DNA of 47,543 nucleotides from Actinomycetota bacterium. GTDB taxonomy: Bacteria > Actinomycetota > Actinomycetes > Nanopelagicales > Nanopelagicaceae. Of the stretch, positions 33,688 to 45,199 are shown in pieces. Each line of letters starts with the position of its first letter. The stretch's first letter is position 1. The position numbers and the translations under genes are program-made. Location: contig VGBN01000006.1 of NCBI GenBank assembly GCA_016870455.1, forward strand, positions 1 through 47,543, read 5' to 3'. The notes beneath the pieces are model-generated. The model was not told where the DNA came from and did not search any database. It worked only from the letters and a program-made list of their open reading frames with translations.

Positions 33688-35804
33688 TTTTTCTTCACCC
33701 CATCACCATTTATATCGGTCAAATCAACCTTGGCAGCTACTTTGCGCAAGTCGACCTTTGCAATTGTATTAGGGACACCATTTGGAAATATTGCCTTCGT
33801 TGGATCTACCCGACCACCGCTGACACCAAACAATGTCTCAAAAATATTTCTTACTCCTAAACCTGATGTAGAGGCACCAAATCCTCCTTGGCTAACCATC
33901 ATAACCACCGCATACTGTGGATCATCAGTTGGCCCATAAGCTGCAAACCATGAGGTGTCATCTTTTGGTGAACCATTTGGATTTCTACCAAAGACTTGAG
34001 CAGTTCCAGTCTTTCCACTTACCTCAACTGGAAAGCCTGCAAACACTCCAGCAGCAGTTCCTCTAGTTACCACCATTCTCAATCCTCTATGCAAAAAATC
34101 CCAGGTGCTTTGTTCGATTTTAATAGTGTCAGCAATCTCAGGTTTAAACTCCTTCACTGTCTTGCCATCAGCATCAACAATTGCCCGTGCCACCTGCGGC
34201 TTGTAATAAACACCTTTATTAGCAATTGCAGCATAAATTTGTGCAAGCCGAATTGGTGTAACTAAGGTGTCGCCTTGTCCAATTGAAAAGTTAACTGCAT
34301 CTCCTGCTCGCACCTTATTACCATCTAAACAATTCTCTCTGGCGATCTCAATTAGATACGCGGTTAGATCCGCTTTTTTTGCCCGCTCTTTGTAATTACA
34401 GTAAAAATCCTTATTTTGTTCATACCAATTTTGCTTCCATTGACGATCTGGCAACCTTCCCTTTAACTCACTTGGCAGATCAATGCCAGTTAACAAACCA
34501 ATACCAAAGGCTTTAGCCGCTTTAAAAAAGTAATCACTTGGGCTTGATTTTGGTTTTAATCCGCCATCTCTGACCCACTCATCATAAGCAATCTGATACC
34601 AAAGTGAGTCGCATGAGATTGCAAGACCAAGATCTAGAGGAATTCGGCCAGCAGCTTGGCTTCCAAAATTCTTAAAGGTTCTAGTACCAATCTCAACAAA
34701 TGCTGGGCAGTTATAACTTGCATTAAGTGAATAACCCGCATCAGCTGCTGCTACCACTGAGATTGATTTAAATGTTGAGGCTGGAGCAAATAAACCTTGT
34801 AGTGGTCGAGATAGTGCCGGCACACCCTTGGCCTCACTAAACAAATCCTGTGCTTGCTTTACCGTCAAACCCTTTTGCCAAATTGTTGGATCATAAGTTG
34901 GGTATGAGGCCATTGCTAATACCCGACCAGTTTTAATCTCTAACACCACAGCTGCGCCAGAGTCACCTCGAAAGCCAGAGGCTCTAGCTCGCATAATCGC
35001 TGCTGCCAAGGACTTTTCAACACCAGCCTGAAGCTTGGCATCAATATTGGTAATTAAATTATTTCCAGCGATCGCTTGAATATTTTTATCTTGCTTAGTT
35101 ACTACCTCTTTTCGATTTACTAAAAAGGTTCTTACTCCTGGTGTGCCGCGCAGATACTGGTTGTATTCAACCTCTAGACCTGATTTTCCAACCACCTCAT
35201 TGCGGTAATAATTAATCTCTGGATTTTTCAAATCCTCATCTGTAACCGCACCCACATAACCTAAAACATGAGCTGCATTCTCATTTTCAAGTGATGGATA
35301 ACTTCGAATAGGAATTGATTGCACCTCAACAGCTGGGTATAAATCGGCATTCTCCATGATCTTAAGCGCTAAATCTTGAGATGCACTTCCAACCAAGGGA
35401 ATAGGTTGATACCTAGTTCCATTCCAACAACCTGCCCGATTGTCTATAGGTAACTCACCACACAATCTAGTTCGCTGATAGACATCGGCATACTCAAGCC
35501 CAAAAAGGGTAGCTACTTTTGATAGGACCGATACACCTTTATCCTGTTGTTTATCAAGTTCAATGCGATTAATTGAAACCACAAGTCCGGGCAGATCGAC
35601 CACCATTGGAATGCCATTTATATCGGTAATAGCACCTCGCACCGCCGGAGTTACCACATCCCGACTTTGAATACTAATGGCTGCATCCTGATACCTATCA
35701 TTTTCTAATATCTGCAGATAAAAAAGGCGCCCAAACAGTGCAAACATCAGTGAAAAAACCAGTGTTTGAAAGACAATTAAATTAATTCGAGAACGCAAAC
35801 TCAT
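33684..35804 (-). CDS. mrdA: Penicillin-binding protein 2 (transpeptidase)
   Basis: Single N-terminal TM, PBP dimerisation domain, transpeptidase motifs SxxK (PASTFKSISV), SCDSLWYQ and KTGTAQ. Confidence 0.94.
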   Translation of the reverse strand: MSLRSRINLIVFQTLVFSLMFALFGRLFYLQILENDRYQDAAISIQSRDVVTPAVRGAITDINGIPMVVDLPGLVVSINRIELDKQQDKGVSVLSKVATLFGLEYADVYQRTRLCGELPIDNRAGCWNGTRYQPIPLVGSASQDLALKIMENADLYPAVEVQSIPIRSYPSLENENAAHVLGYVGAVTDEDLKNPEINYYRNEVVGKSGLEVEYNQYLRGTPGVRTFLVNRKEVVTKQDKNIQAIAGNNLITNIDAKLQAGVEKSLAAAIMRARASGFRGDSGAAVVLEIKTGRVLAMASYPTYDPTIWQKGLTVKQAQDLFSEAKGVPALSRPLQGLFAPASTFKSISVVAAADAGYSLNASYNCPAFVEIGTRTFKNFGSQAAGRIPLDLGLAISCDSLWYQIAYDEWVRDGGLKPKSSPSDYFFKAAKAFGIGLLTGIDLPSELKGRLPDRQWKQNWYEQNKDFYCNYKERAKKADLTAYLIEIARENCLDGNKVRAGDAVNFSIGQGDTLVTPIRLAQIYAAIANKGVYYKPQVARAIVDADGKTVKEFKPEIADTIKIEQSTWDFLHRGLRMVVTRGTAAGVFAGFPVEVSGKTGTAQVFGRNPNGSPKDDTSWFAAYGPTDDPQYAVVMMVSQGGFGASTSGLGVRNIFETLFGVSGGRVDPTKAIFPNGVPNTIAKVDLRKVAAKVDLTDINGDGVKKK

Positions 35805-36322
35805 ATACGCTCTCGATTACTTAACAAGGCAGTTCTGGTTTTTATAATCAAGGGAAGAAGTAATGGAGTTATTAGAAAACTCCAAAGAGAGTTAGCAAAA
35901 ATGATTGAAAAGATGTGAGAAAAACTGCCATTTTCCTGGCCTAGTAAGGCGCCAACAATCAAATACAAAACCAGTGCAAAAGCTGATGCCATACTTATAA
36001 ACGAAACAAAAACTAACGGCGATTGGGTAAAATCACCAATACTTTCTTTATTCAAAGAGAACAAATAGCCAATTAAGGTCAAAATTAAAGCCCATTGGCC
36101 AAATGGTGAATCTGCTGCGATTGATAGATCCATGATTAATCCACCAATAAAACCAAAGACAATTGAGCCACTTCGATCCTCTAAGGCAAGTATGACCATG
36201 ACTGCAGCTAGATACAACGAGTAGCCATTTATTGGAAAATTAACTCGAGCAATTACCAACTCTTGTATTAAAAAGATCGCAAAAAGGAAAATTGAGGTGT
36301 TTAAAACTCGAAGACCACTCAT
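35801..36322 (-). CDS. mreD: Rod shape-determining protein MreD
   Basis: Small multi-TM protein between mreC and PBP2, overlapping the PBP2 start. Confidence 0.85.
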   Translation of the reverse strand: MSGLRVLNTSIFLFAIFLIQELVIARVNFPINGYSLYLAAVMVILALEDRSGSIVFGFIGGLIMDLSIAADSPFGQWALILTLIGYLFSLNKESIGDFTQSPLVFVSFISMASAFALVLYLIVGALLGQENGSFSHIFSIIFANSLWSFLITPLLLPLIIKTRTALLSNRERI

Positions 36323-36327
36323 GATTA

Positions 36328-37236
36328 CTAATTTGTGGAAGCAGGTGTAGGTGTGACAAATACGGTAACGGTAGGAGCTGGCTTTGGTATCAAGGCATCA
36401 CGAGGATCTGCCTTTGGTGCCATTACAACCACAGCAACAATGCCAACTCGATCTAGATTACTTATTCCTTCAACATCGGCATTTTGAGTAATTGATGAGG
36501 TGTTACTTTGCACAGCAGTAACCACCCCAACTGGAACTCCAGGCACAAATGGTCTACCGCCATCACTTCCTCGAGCAACTAAGGTATCGCCAACTTTAAT
36601 CTCACCTGTTGCATCAAGTAATTGAAGTAAGTACTTGTTTCCACCTTGACCTGAGATGACACCAATACTTTGTGTACCAGCAATTCGCACGCCAATTTTA
36701 AATGTTGGATCACTCATTAATAAAACTATTGAAGAGTGGCTGCTCACAGATTTAACAACACCAACTAGACCACCATCTGAAATTACGGTCATGTTGCGAG
36801 AGATGCCATCAGCACTTCCCACATCAAGGGTGATGGTTTGTTTAAAAGAGGCTGATGAACCACGATTGATAACTTTGGCAGCTACAACTTTGTAACCACC
36901 TCGACCTGCAAGATCAAGTACTGCCTTTAATTGATTTAATTGGCCAACTAGGTCCTCATCCAAAACCTCTTTAGATTTAAGTAGATCAACTCGTTTTTCG
37001 AGCTCTGCAATCTTTGATTTAGATTGGCCGAAGTTGCGCAGATCGGAGGCAAAATTACCGACTGGAGAAAACAACCTGGAAAAAAAATTCTCAACCGGTG
37101 ATGTAACAGTTGAAACGCCAGATCTTAAAGAGCCGGCAAGATTTACACCACGTAGATCTAGGGTAATTAAAAACAGCGAGGAGACTAGTAAGAGGACTAG
37201 TAGCAGCCGCGAACGGTTACCGCCGCCTCTTGCCAC
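36328..37236 (-). CDS. mreC: Rod shape-determining protein MreC
   Basis: N-terminal TM, coiled coil, AKVINRGSSASFKQTITLDVGSADGISRNMTVISDGGLVGVVKSVSSHSSIVLLMSDPTFKIGVRI. Confidence 0.92.
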   Translation of the reverse strand: MARGGGNRSRLLLVLLLVSSLFLITLDLRGVNLAGSLRSGVSTVTSPVENFFSRLFSPVGNFASDLRNFGQSKSKIAELEKRVDLLKSKEVLDEDLVGQLNQLKAVLDLAGRGGYKVVAAKVINRGSSASFKQTITLDVGSADGISRNMTVISDGGLVGVVKSVSSHSSIVLLMSDPTFKIGVRIAGTQSIGVISGQGGNKYLLQLLDATGEIKVGDTLVARGSDGGRPFVPGVPVGVVTAVQSNTSSITQNADVEGISNLDRVGIVAVVVMAPKADPRDALIPKPAPTVTVFVTPTPASTN

Positions 37237-37259
37237 AAATAAACTCCCTTACAATTTAA

Positions 37260-38300
37260 TTATCGACGAGGTTCTGAGATCAAAACCTTCTCTAGGGCTT
37301 CAAACTCTTCAATACATTTTCCTGAGCCCTCTGCTACCGCTTGTAATGGGCGCTCTGAGATATGAATTGGCATGCCGGTTTCATGGCGTAGTCGCTCATC
37401 TAAGCCACGCAGTAAGGCACCGCCGCCGGTAAGCACAATTCCGCGATCCATCAGATCACTTGCTAACTCAGGCGGAGTCTTATCCAAAGTATTTTTCACA
37501 GCATTAACAATTGCAGTTACCGGCTCCTCCAACGCTTTTCTAATATCTGCTGAGGTAACCAATATGGTTTTTGGTAGACCAGTTGCCAAATCTCGACCAC
37601 GAATTTCTGCATCTGGCTCACCTGGAAGTGGGAATGCTGAGCCAATAGCCATTTTGATCTCCTCAGCTGTTCGCTCACCCAACAATAAAGAAAACTCACG
37701 TTTTACCCAGTTAATAATTGATTGATCTAACTCATCGCCACCAACTCGAATTGAAAGAGCAGCAACAACGCCACCGAGTGAGATAACCGCTACCTCAGTT
37801 GTTCCACCACCAATATCAACCACCATATTTCCAGTTGGCTCATGAATTGGCAGATCTGCTCCAATTGCTGCTGCCATTGGCTCTTCAATAATGTAAACCT
37901 TGCGAGCGCCAGCTGCATACCCAGCATCTTTTACTGCACGCTGTTCGACACCAGTAATTCCAGATGGCACACAAACTACAACTCTTGGTTTTGCTAGGTA
38001 ACGACGCTTGTGTACTTTTTGAATAAAGTACTTAAGCATTCGCTCAGTAGTATCAAAATCTGCAATCACACCATCTTTAAGTGGACGAATTGCCACAATA
38101 TTTCCAGGGGTTCTACCAATCATTCTCTTAGCCTCTAACCCAACCGCCAGAATCGCACCATTATCTTGGTTGACTGCAACCACAGATGGTTCATTAAGTA
38201 CGATGCCTCGGCCACGCACATATACCAAGGTATTAGCTGTTCCTAGATCCACCGCCATATCTCGGCCAATCCAAGACATCCGATTACTTCCTTTTGCCAT
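37260..38300 (-). CDS. mreB: Rod shape-determining protein MreB
   Basis: [29 protein letters not shown]...[15 protein letters not shown]...[20 protein letters not shown]. Confidence 0.97.
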   Translation of the reverse strand: MAKGSNRMSWIGRDMAVDLGTANTLVYVRGRGIVLNEPSVVAVNQDNGAILAVGLEAKRMIGRTPGNIVAIRPLKDGVIADFDTTERMLKYFIQKVHKRRYLAKPRVVVCVPSGITGVEQRAVKDAGYAAGARKVYIIEEPMAAAIGADLPIHEPTGNMVVDIGGGTTEVAVISLGGVVAALSIRVGGDELDQSIINWVKREFSLLLGERTAEEIKMAIGSAFPLPGEPDAEIRGRDLATGLPKTILVTSADIRKALEEPVTAIVNAVKNTLDKTPPELASDLMDRGIVLTGGGALLRGLDERLRHETGMPIHISERPLQAVAEGSGKCIEEFEALEKVLISEPRR

Positions 38301-38328
38301 ATGTGCCTCTTCCTATTATTTCTTACTC

Positions 38329-38748
38329 TTAATTTCCGAAAAAAATCTTAATCTCGCGCTGTGCTGATTCAACTGAGTCAGAACCATGCACAATATTTTG
38401 CACAACCCTAGTTCCCATATCTCTAGCTAAATCACCTCGAATTGTGCCGGCCTCGGCCACTGTTGGATCAGTTGCCCCGGCTAACTTTCGAAACCCTTCT
38501 ACTACTCGCTCACCTTGAGCAACCATCGCCACGATTGGCCCAGATTGCATAAACTCAAGTAACGGTTCGTAAAAAGGTTTACCTTCATGCTCAGCATAAT
38601 GCTTTACAAGAAGTGTGCGGTCTGCAGTTAACATTTTTAAATTTGTAACTACATAACCTTTGCGTTCGATCCGCGCAATCACTTCACCAACTAAGCCGCG
38701 CTTAACACCATCTGGCTTAATTAAAATTAATGTTTGCTCTGAGCTCAC
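38329..38748 (-). CDS. ndk: Nucleoside diphosphate kinase
   Basis: EQTLILIKPDGVKRGLVGEVIARIERKGY...RGDLARDMGTRVVQNIVHGSDSVESAQREI. Confidence 0.97.
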   Translation of the reverse strand: MSSEQTLILIKPDGVKRGLVGEVIARIERKGYVVTNLKMLTADRTLLVKHYAEHEGKPFYEPLLEFMQSGPIVAMVAQGERVVEGFRKLAGATDPTVAEAGTIRGDLARDMGTRVVQNIVHGSDSVESAQREIKIFFGN

Positions 38749-38784
38749 TTTCTTATTCTACGCACCTTTGGCTCAAGCGGAAAA

Positions 38785-39132
38785 TTATGGCTCTTTTGCC
38801 CCATCCTCATCCTGCTGTGCGATTAACCTCGCCTTTATCGCCTCACCCCGTCGACCAAGCAGGATTGCAAGCACCCATAAAACCAAAAACAAGCCGCCTA
38901 AGTAATACATCAATGTAATCACTTGGCCATACAAAACTAAGCAAAGCTGCAAGATACTTCCTAAAACATAACCAGAGTTTCGCTTTAACATCCCAGCACA
39001 GAGCAACAACAAGATCGCAAGCCCAGCTCCCAGCCAAAGGGCGGTAGTGGTGGCTGAATCCTTGGCAATCAAAAGTGCAAAGCCCATCAAAATCGACTCC
39101 ATGCTCAACACTGCCGCAGCCATTACTCTCAT
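38785..39132 (-). CDS. DUF4233 family membrane protein
   Basis: ~115-aa, multi-TM protein overlapping the folC 3' end; matches the small membrane protein commonly found after folC in Actinobacteria. Confidence 0.75.
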   Translation of the reverse strand: MRVMAAAVLSMESILMGFALLIAKDSATTTALWLGAGLAILLLLCAGMLKRNSGYVLGSILQLCLVLYGQVITLMYYLGGLFLVLWVLAILLGRRGEAIKARLIAQQDEDGAKEP

Positions 39133-40478
39133 TTGCCACCTCCTAACTGCCTTAGTTTTGCGCGAGCAACTCCTGCTGTCACCACTGAACCGGTGACCAA
39201 TACTGCGCTAACTCCCTCATTTACCTGATTAGCCAAAGATACCTTTTCAACTGCAAAGGTTAAGGCAGCTGATAAATCTGATATCACCTCAATTTGTTCT
39301 GCTTTAAAGTATTTCCCAGCAATTTCTGCAAGAGCAGCTGCTGGCAACGCTCTTGTTGAGCTACTTTGGGATATTACGATGTAATCAAGACAGGTGGCTA
39401 GCTCAGCTAAAATTCCAGCCACATCTTTATCAGCTAAAACAGCTACCACACCTACCACCAGCTCAAAATCAAACTCACTGTTTATTGTCTTCACAATTGC
39501 TGCTGCACCATGTGGATTGTGAGCTGCATCAATTATGACTGTCGGTTCTTTATAAATAACCTCACATCTGCCAGGTGAGGCAACCTTGCTAAAGGCATCT
39601 TGCACCAACTCTTTATCTAATGCCACAGAGGTAAATGCCTCAACCGCTGCCAGCGCTACGGCAGCATTGTTTGCTTGGTGTTGGCCGTAAAGTGGTAAGT
39701 AAATATCATCAATTTCCCCATACAAACCTTGTAAGCAAAGCAGTTGACCACCAACTGCTAATGCCCGGGATTTAACTGAAAACTCAATACCTTCTCTAAA
39801 TACAATTGCAGATAACTTTGCTGCCTGCGCCATTAACACCTTTGCTGCCTCAGCAGGTTGTGCTGCCATCACAACATTTGACTCTGGTTTGAAGATGCCA
39901 GATTTAGTTTGTGCAATTTTGGTTAAGGTATCACCAAGATACTCCATATGATCAAAACCAATTGGCGTCATTACCGCCACCTGAGAGGCCAAAACATTTG
40001 TAGCATCCCACTGCCCACCCATACCCGCTTCAATAACACCAACATCAACTGGATACTCAGCAAATGCAACAAATGCCAGCGCAGTCATCGCCTCAAAAAA
40101 TGAGATTGGGTGTGGCTGGCGAGAGTCAATTAAATCAAGATACAACTCAATATCTTTATATGTTGCAATCATGCGCGTTGGTGTAATTGGCTCACCTTTG
40201 ATACTGATTCGCTCGGTGAAGGATTCAAGATGTGGGGAGGTATATCGGCCAACTCGATAACCCAGGTTGGCAAGAAGTTGATCAATCATTCGTGAGGTAG
40301 TGGTCTTACCATTTGTGCCAGCTAGGTGAATAGTTGGATAAGAAAGTTGTGGTGAACCAAGAGCATCCAATAACGCAGTGATTCGATCTAAGGTGGGCTC
40401 AATTCGACTCTCTGGCCAGCGCTTAAATAGAGCAGATTCGATCTGAGCTAACTGCTCAATCTCTGATGGCTCACTCAT
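39129..40478 (-). CDS. folC: Folylpolyglutamate synthase / dihydrofolate synthase
   Basis: IHLAGTNGKTTTSRMIDQLLANLGYRVGRYTSPHLESFTERISI...GMGGQWDATNVL...AHNPHGAAA. Confidence 0.95.
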   Translation of the reverse strand: MSEPSEIEQLAQIESALFKRWPESRIEPTLDRITALLDALGSPQLSYPTIHLAGTNGKTTTSRMIDQLLANLGYRVGRYTSPHLESFTERISIKGEPITPTRMIATYKDIELYLDLIDSRQPHPISFFEAMTALAFVAFAEYPVDVGVIEAGMGGQWDATNVLASQVAVMTPIGFDHMEYLGDTLTKIAQTKSGIFKPESNVVMAAQPAEAAKVLMAQAAKLSAIVFREGIEFSVKSRALAVGGQLLCLQGLYGEIDDIYLPLYGQHQANNAAVALAAVEAFTSVALDKELVQDAFSKVASPGRCEVIYKEPTVIIDAAHNPHGAAAIVKTINSEFDFELVVGVVAVLADKDVAGILAELATCLDYIVISQSSSTRALPAAALAEIAGKYFKAEQIEVISDLSAALTFAVEKVSLANQVNEGVSAVLVTGSVVTAGVARAKLRQLGGGK

Positions 40479-43076
40479 TTACTTTGGAAGTTTTTCAAGT
40501 AAAGCGGTAAGTCGTTCAATATCTGATGAAGTTTGAACCAGCCGCTCCCTAATCTCAGTCACCACCTCCATAGGTGCCTTTGCCATAAAGCCCTCATTTT
40601 CCAATTTAACCTTGGCGGTGTCTCGATCCTTAGTTGCAATCTGTAAATCTTTGGTTAACCGGGCACGTTCGGCCACTAAATCCACCGCACCAGTTAAATC
40701 AAACTCAACTACTACCTCACCAATTTGAAGCTTTGCAGTGAAGTTTGCCTGTGCTGCTTCACATTTGACCACATATCGGATTGCAGACTCATATGCTTCA
40801 ACTCCAACCTTGGCCAACCCAGAAAATCTTGCCGCCACCTTGGCTGTGCTTTTAATCCCTTGATCATTTCTAAAGCGTCTTATTTCAGTAATTATCTGTT
40901 GCATCTGTTCAACTTTCACCAGCGAATCTTGGTCTTGGGTTGAAAGATCAGAGGTTGGCCATGGGGTAATCATCAATGAATCTTTGCCAGTTAATGTGCA
41001 CCACATCTGTTCAGTTATAAATGGCATCACTGGATGCATCAGGCGAAATAGTTGATCTAAGACCTCTCCTAGTACTCGCTTACTCTTTTCTGCTTCGGCT
41101 CCCCCTGTGGTAAAGGTTGATTTAGATAACTCCAAATACCAATCACATAAATCATCCCAAGCAAAGTGATAAATCAATTCGCAAGCTTTAGCAAACTCAA
41201 ACTTTTCAAACAACTCATCAGCTGATGATATGGTTTGATCTAGTCGAGTTAATATCCAGTTATCAATAGCACTTAATGATTGGCGATCTGGCAACTTGCC
41301 ATTTACTGTGGCGCCATTTAACATCGCAAATCGAGTGGCATTCCAAAGTTTGGTAGCAAAATTTCGAGATCCAGCCACCCAATCTTCAGCTAGTGCTTGA
41401 TCAGTTCCTGGATTAGCTCCCCTGGCTAGGGTAAAGCGCAGCGCATCTGAGCCATATTTATCCATAAACTCAATTGGATCAATGGTGTTACCTCGGCTCT
41501 TGCTCATTTTTTTGCCAAATTGATCTCTTACCAATCCATGTAGAACAATTACATCAAATGGTTGTTTGCCATCCATTGCGAACAATCCCATAATCATCAT
41601 TCGAGCCACCCAGAAAAATAAGATGTCATACCCAGTTACCAAGACTGAGGTTGGGTAAAACTTTTTTAAATCCTCACTTTGATTTGGCCAACCTAAGGTC
41701 GAAAATGGCCAAAGCGCAGATGAGAACCAGGTATCTAAAACATCTGGATCTTGGGTGTAACCAGCCGGAGGTGTTTCATCTGGTCCACAAACTACAACCT
41801 CATCATTTGGTCCGTAGAACACTGGAATTCGATGTCCCCACCAAAGCTGGCGAGAGATACACCAATCATGCATGTTATCTACCCACTCAAAATACCTAGC
41901 AGACATCTGCTCTGGTTCAATCTTTACTCGACCATCACGAACTGCATCTGCGGCAGCTTTGGCAAGGGGAGCAACCTTTACAAACCATTGCTTTGAAAGA
42001 CGAGGCTCAATAGTTGTGTCACATCGTTGGCAATGTCCTACGGCGTGAAGATAAGGACGCTTTTCTGCCACTACTCGACCTTGCTTGCGTAACTCTGCGA
42101 CTACCTCTTTCCGAGCTTGGAATCTATCCATGCCATCAAATTTGGTACCAGTACCAGCCATCACACCATGTTCATTCATGATAATTACTAACTCAACCCC
42201 ATGGCGCATACCCATCTCAAAATCATTTGGATCATGAGCAGCTGTTACTTTGACTGCGCCAGTTCCAAACTCTGGATCAACCAACTCATCGGCAATAATT
42301 GGAATCATTCGATCAACAAGTGGCAGTAATACCTGCTTACCCACTAAATGCTTATATCGATCATCATTTGGATTAACTGCAACTGCGCCATCACCCAACA
42401 TAGTCTCAGCTCTGGTGGTGGCTACGGTGATATTTACATTCTCATCCCCATATTTAATTGAGACAAACTCACCTGAATCCTCTTTATGTTCGACCTCAAT
42501 ATCAGAAAGTGCGGTTAAACATCTTGGGCACCAGTTAATGATTCGCTCTGCTCGATAGATCAAACCTTGCTCATATAACTGTTTAAATATAGTTAAAACT
42601 GCCCGGCTTAAATTTTCATCCATTGTGAAGGCTTCTCGATCCCAATCAACAGAATCCCCTAAGCGCTTCATCTGATCTAAGATCGCACCGCCAGATTCAG
42701 CCTTCCACTGCCAAACCTTTTTAATAAACTCCTCACGGCCAAGATCATGACGGGATTGTCCTTGCGCCGCCAATTGTTTTTCCACCACATTTTGAGTTGC
42801 AATACCAGCATGGTCCATACCCGGTAGCCAGAGTGCTTCAAACCCCTTCATTCGTTTCATACGAATTAGTAGATCTTGAATTGTGTGATCTAGTGCGTGA
42901 CCAATATGAAGTGATCCGGTGACATTAGGGGGTGGAATAACAATGGTAAATGGTGGCTTTGTTGATTTAGCATCAGCTTTAAAGTAACCAGCTGTTTGCC
43001 ATTTTTTATATAGCTTTTCTTCTATCTCTGCAGGGGAGAATGTGGCAGCTAACTCTTTACCTTTATCACCACTCAT
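40479..43076 (-). CDS. valS: Valyl-tRNA synthetase
   Basis: Class I aaRS: PPPNVTGSLHIGHAL, WLPGMDHAGIATQ, KMSKSRGNTIDP; C-terminal coiled coil. Confidence 0.97.
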   Translation of the reverse strand: MSGDKGKELAATFSPAEIEEKLYKKWQTAGYFKADAKSTKPPFTIVIPPPNVTGSLHIGHALDHTIQDLLIRMKRMKGFEALWLPGMDHAGIATQNVVEKQLAAQGQSRHDLGREEFIKKVWQWKAESGGAILDQMKRLGDSVDWDREAFTMDENLSRAVLTIFKQLYEQGLIYRAERIINWCPRCLTALSDIEVEHKEDSGEFVSIKYGDENVNITVATTRAETMLGDGAVAVNPNDDRYKHLVGKQVLLPLVDRMIPIIADELVDPEFGTGAVKVTAAHDPNDFEMGMRHGVELVIIMNEHGVMAGTGTKFDGMDRFQARKEVVAELRKQGRVVAEKRPYLHAVGHCQRCDTTIEPRLSKQWFVKVAPLAKAAADAVRDGRVKIEPEQMSARYFEWVDNMHDWCISRQLWWGHRIPVFYGPNDEVVVCGPDETPPAGYTQDPDVLDTWFSSALWPFSTLGWPNQSEDLKKFYPTSVLVTGYDILFFWVARMMIMGLFAMDGKQPFDVIVLHGLVRDQFGKKMSKSRGNTIDPIEFMDKYGSDALRFTLARGANPGTDQALAEDWVAGSRNFATKLWNATRFAMLNGATVNGKLPDRQSLSAIDNWILTRLDQTISSADELFEKFEFAKACELIYHFAWDDLCDWYLELSKSTFTTGGAEAEKSKRVLGEVLDQLFRLMHPVMPFITEQMWCTLTGKDSLMITPWPTSDLSTQDQDSLVKVEQMQQIITEIRRFRNDQGIKSTAKVAARFSGLAKVGVEAYESAIRYVVKCEAAQANFTAKLQIGEVVVEFDLTGAVDLVAERARLTKDLQIATKDRDTAKVKLENEGFMAKAPMEVVTEIRERLVQTSSDIERLTALLEKLPK

Positions 43077-43087
43077 AAGGGTTGATC

Positions 43088-44389
43088 TTATGCGCTTTTT
43101 TCCTCAGAGCCCTTTTCACCCTTAACCGCCCGCTTTGGTCCACTAGCAGTTCGAGGTAGATAAGTTGGTGCCTCTTCTTTTCTGACCACCGCAGGGGTAA
43201 TCACCACCTTGCCAATCTCTTTCTTACTTGGAACTTCATACATCACTGATAACAAAGTCTCCTCCATAATTGCCCGAAGTCCTCTTGCACCAGTGCCACG
43301 CTTTATTGCTAGATCTGCTACTACCTCAAGTGCCTCGTGGTTAAACTCCAACTCCACCTCATCTAAATCAAATAATTTTTGATACTGCTTAACCAACGCA
43401 TTCTTTGGTTCGGTCAATATCTGCATTAAGGCTTTTTGGTCAAGGCTTTCCACACTGGTCATAATTGGAAGTCGGCCAATGAACTCTGGAATCATGCCAA
43501 ACTTAAGTAAATCCTCAGGCATCACATCACCAAAGATGTCTGTCTTTGCCTGATCATCTACATTTTGCAACTTGGCATTAAAGCCAACGCCTGCCTTGCC
43601 TTTTCGGCTTTCAATAATTTTCTCTAAACCAGCAAATGCACCACCAACAATAAATAAAACATTAGTGGTATCAATTTGTAGGAATTCTTGATGTGGATGT
43701 TTACGGCCACCCTGTGGTGGTACTGATGCGGTTGTGCCCTCCAATATCTTCAACAGAGCTTGCTGCACTCCCTCGCCAGAAACATCTCTGGTAATGGATG
43801 GGTTCTCCGCCTTTCTTGCCACCTTGTCAATCTCGTCAATATAGATAATGCCAGTCTCAGCTTTTTTAACATCAAAATCTGCAGCTTGTATTAGCTTTAA
43901 CAAAATATTCTCAACATCTTCACCTACATAACCAGCCTCAGTTAATGCCGTTGCATCAGCAATTGCAAATGGCACATTAAGCATTCGGGCAAGAGTTTGA
44001 GCTAACAATGTTTTGCCACAGCCAGTTGGGCCTAAAATTAAAATATTGCTCTTGGATAACTCAATTGCATCATCTCGCTTCGAATCACCAGATTGAACTC
44101 GTTTGTAATGGTTATAAACTGCAACTGATAAAGATTTTTTGGCCTTATCCTGACCAATCACATACTGATCTAAAAATTCAAAGATCTCCAGTGGCTTTGG
44201 AAGCTCAGCTAATCCAAGGGATGAGGTCTCATTGAGTTCATCAATAATAATTTCATTACATAAGTCAATACACTCATCACAGATATATACACCAGGACCT
44301 GCAATTAACTTTTTAACCTGCTTTTGAGTCTTACCACAAAAGGAGCATTTAAGCAGGTCACCAGTTTCACCAATTCGGGTTGTCACCAT
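43088..44389 (-). CDS. clpX: ATP-dependent Clp protease ATP-binding subunit ClpX
   Basis: Zn finger [30 protein letters not shown]; Walker [43 protein letters not shown]. Confidence 0.97.
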   Translation of the reverse strand: MVTTRIGETGDLLKCSFCGKTQKQVKKLIAGPGVYICDECIDLCNEIIIDELNETSSLGLAELPKPLEIFEFLDQYVIGQDKAKKSLSVAVYNHYKRVQSGDSKRDDAIELSKSNILILGPTGCGKTLLAQTLARMLNVPFAIADATALTEAGYVGEDVENILLKLIQAADFDVKKAETGIIYIDEIDKVARKAENPSITRDVSGEGVQQALLKILEGTTASVPPQGGRKHPHQEFLQIDTTNVLFIVGGAFAGLEKIIESRKGKAGVGFNAKLQNVDDQAKTDIFGDVMPEDLLKFGMIPEFIGRLPIMTSVESLDQKALMQILTEPKNALVKQYQKLFDLDEVELEFNHEALEVVADLAIKRGTGARGLRAIMEETLLSVMYEVPSKKEIGKVVITPAVVRKEEAPTYLPRTASGPKRAVKGEKGSEEKSA

Positions 44390-44560
44390 TTACTCCTTTT
44401 CGACAGGAGTAAGGGTAGAAGAATTGAGCCAGGTTTAGTTGTGAATTTGATAGTAAAGCTGTTCGCCTATAGCCGAATTAGATTTGAAATTATCGACAAA
44501 ACAATTTGATCAAGAGCATTTAAGTAAATCACATAAATGTAATTTAGCTTGATGGCTTAA

Positions 44561-45199
44561 TTAAGATTTAGCCTTTGCCTTACGGGTAGCTAGCACTTGA
44601 TCAATTAATCCATACTCAACAGCTTCAGCTGAGGTAAGAATCTTGTCGCGCTCAATATCTTTAGCAATATCAGCTTGGCTCTTTTTAGAGTGGCGCGCCA
44701 ACATCTGCTCTAACAAGGTTCGCATTCGCAAAATCTCTTTTGCCTGAATTTCAATATCAGAGCCTTGACCACCACCTTCAGAGTATGGCTGGTGAATCAG
44801 TATTCGAGCATGCTCTAGTGCGTATCGTTTTCCAGCAGCACCACCTGCAAGTAACACCGCTGCCGCAGATGCTGCTTGGCCTAAACAAATAGTCATTACA
44901 TCGGGGCGAACAAATTGCATCGTGTCGTAAATGGCAGTTAATGCAGTAAATGATCCTCCTGGTGAGTTGATATACATCATGATGTCTCGATCAGGATCCA
45001 TCGACTCTAAGGTAAGCAATTGCGCCATCACATCATTTGCGATTGTGTCATCAATGGCTTGTCCTAAAAAGATAATCCGCTCTTCAAACAATTTTGTGTA
45101 TGGATCAAGTCGCTTATAGCCATAACTTGTGCGCTCTTCAATTGTTGGCAGTACATAACGCGCAGTTACCTCACTAATCTTGTTTATCTCTGGCTTCAT
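44561..45199 (-). CDS. clpP2: ATP-dependent Clp protease proteolytic subunit (ClpP2)
   Basis: [12 protein letters not shown]...[21 protein letters not shown]...[34 protein letters not shown]. Confidence 0.95.
   Translation of the reverse strand: MKPEINKISEVTARYVLPTIEERTSYGYKRLDPYTKLFEERIIFLGQAIDDTIANDVMAQLLTLESMDPDRDIMMYINSPGGSFTALTAIYDTMQFVRPDVMTICLGQAASAAAVLLAGGAAGKRYALEHARILIHQPYSEGGGQGSDIEIQAKEILRMRTLLEQMLARHSKKSQADIAKDIERDKILTSAEAVEYGLIDQVLATRKAKAKS

Noticed and set aside
40479-43088. T-box riboswitch before valS
   Set aside because: valS starts 11 bp after the clpX stop, leaving no room for a T-box leader.
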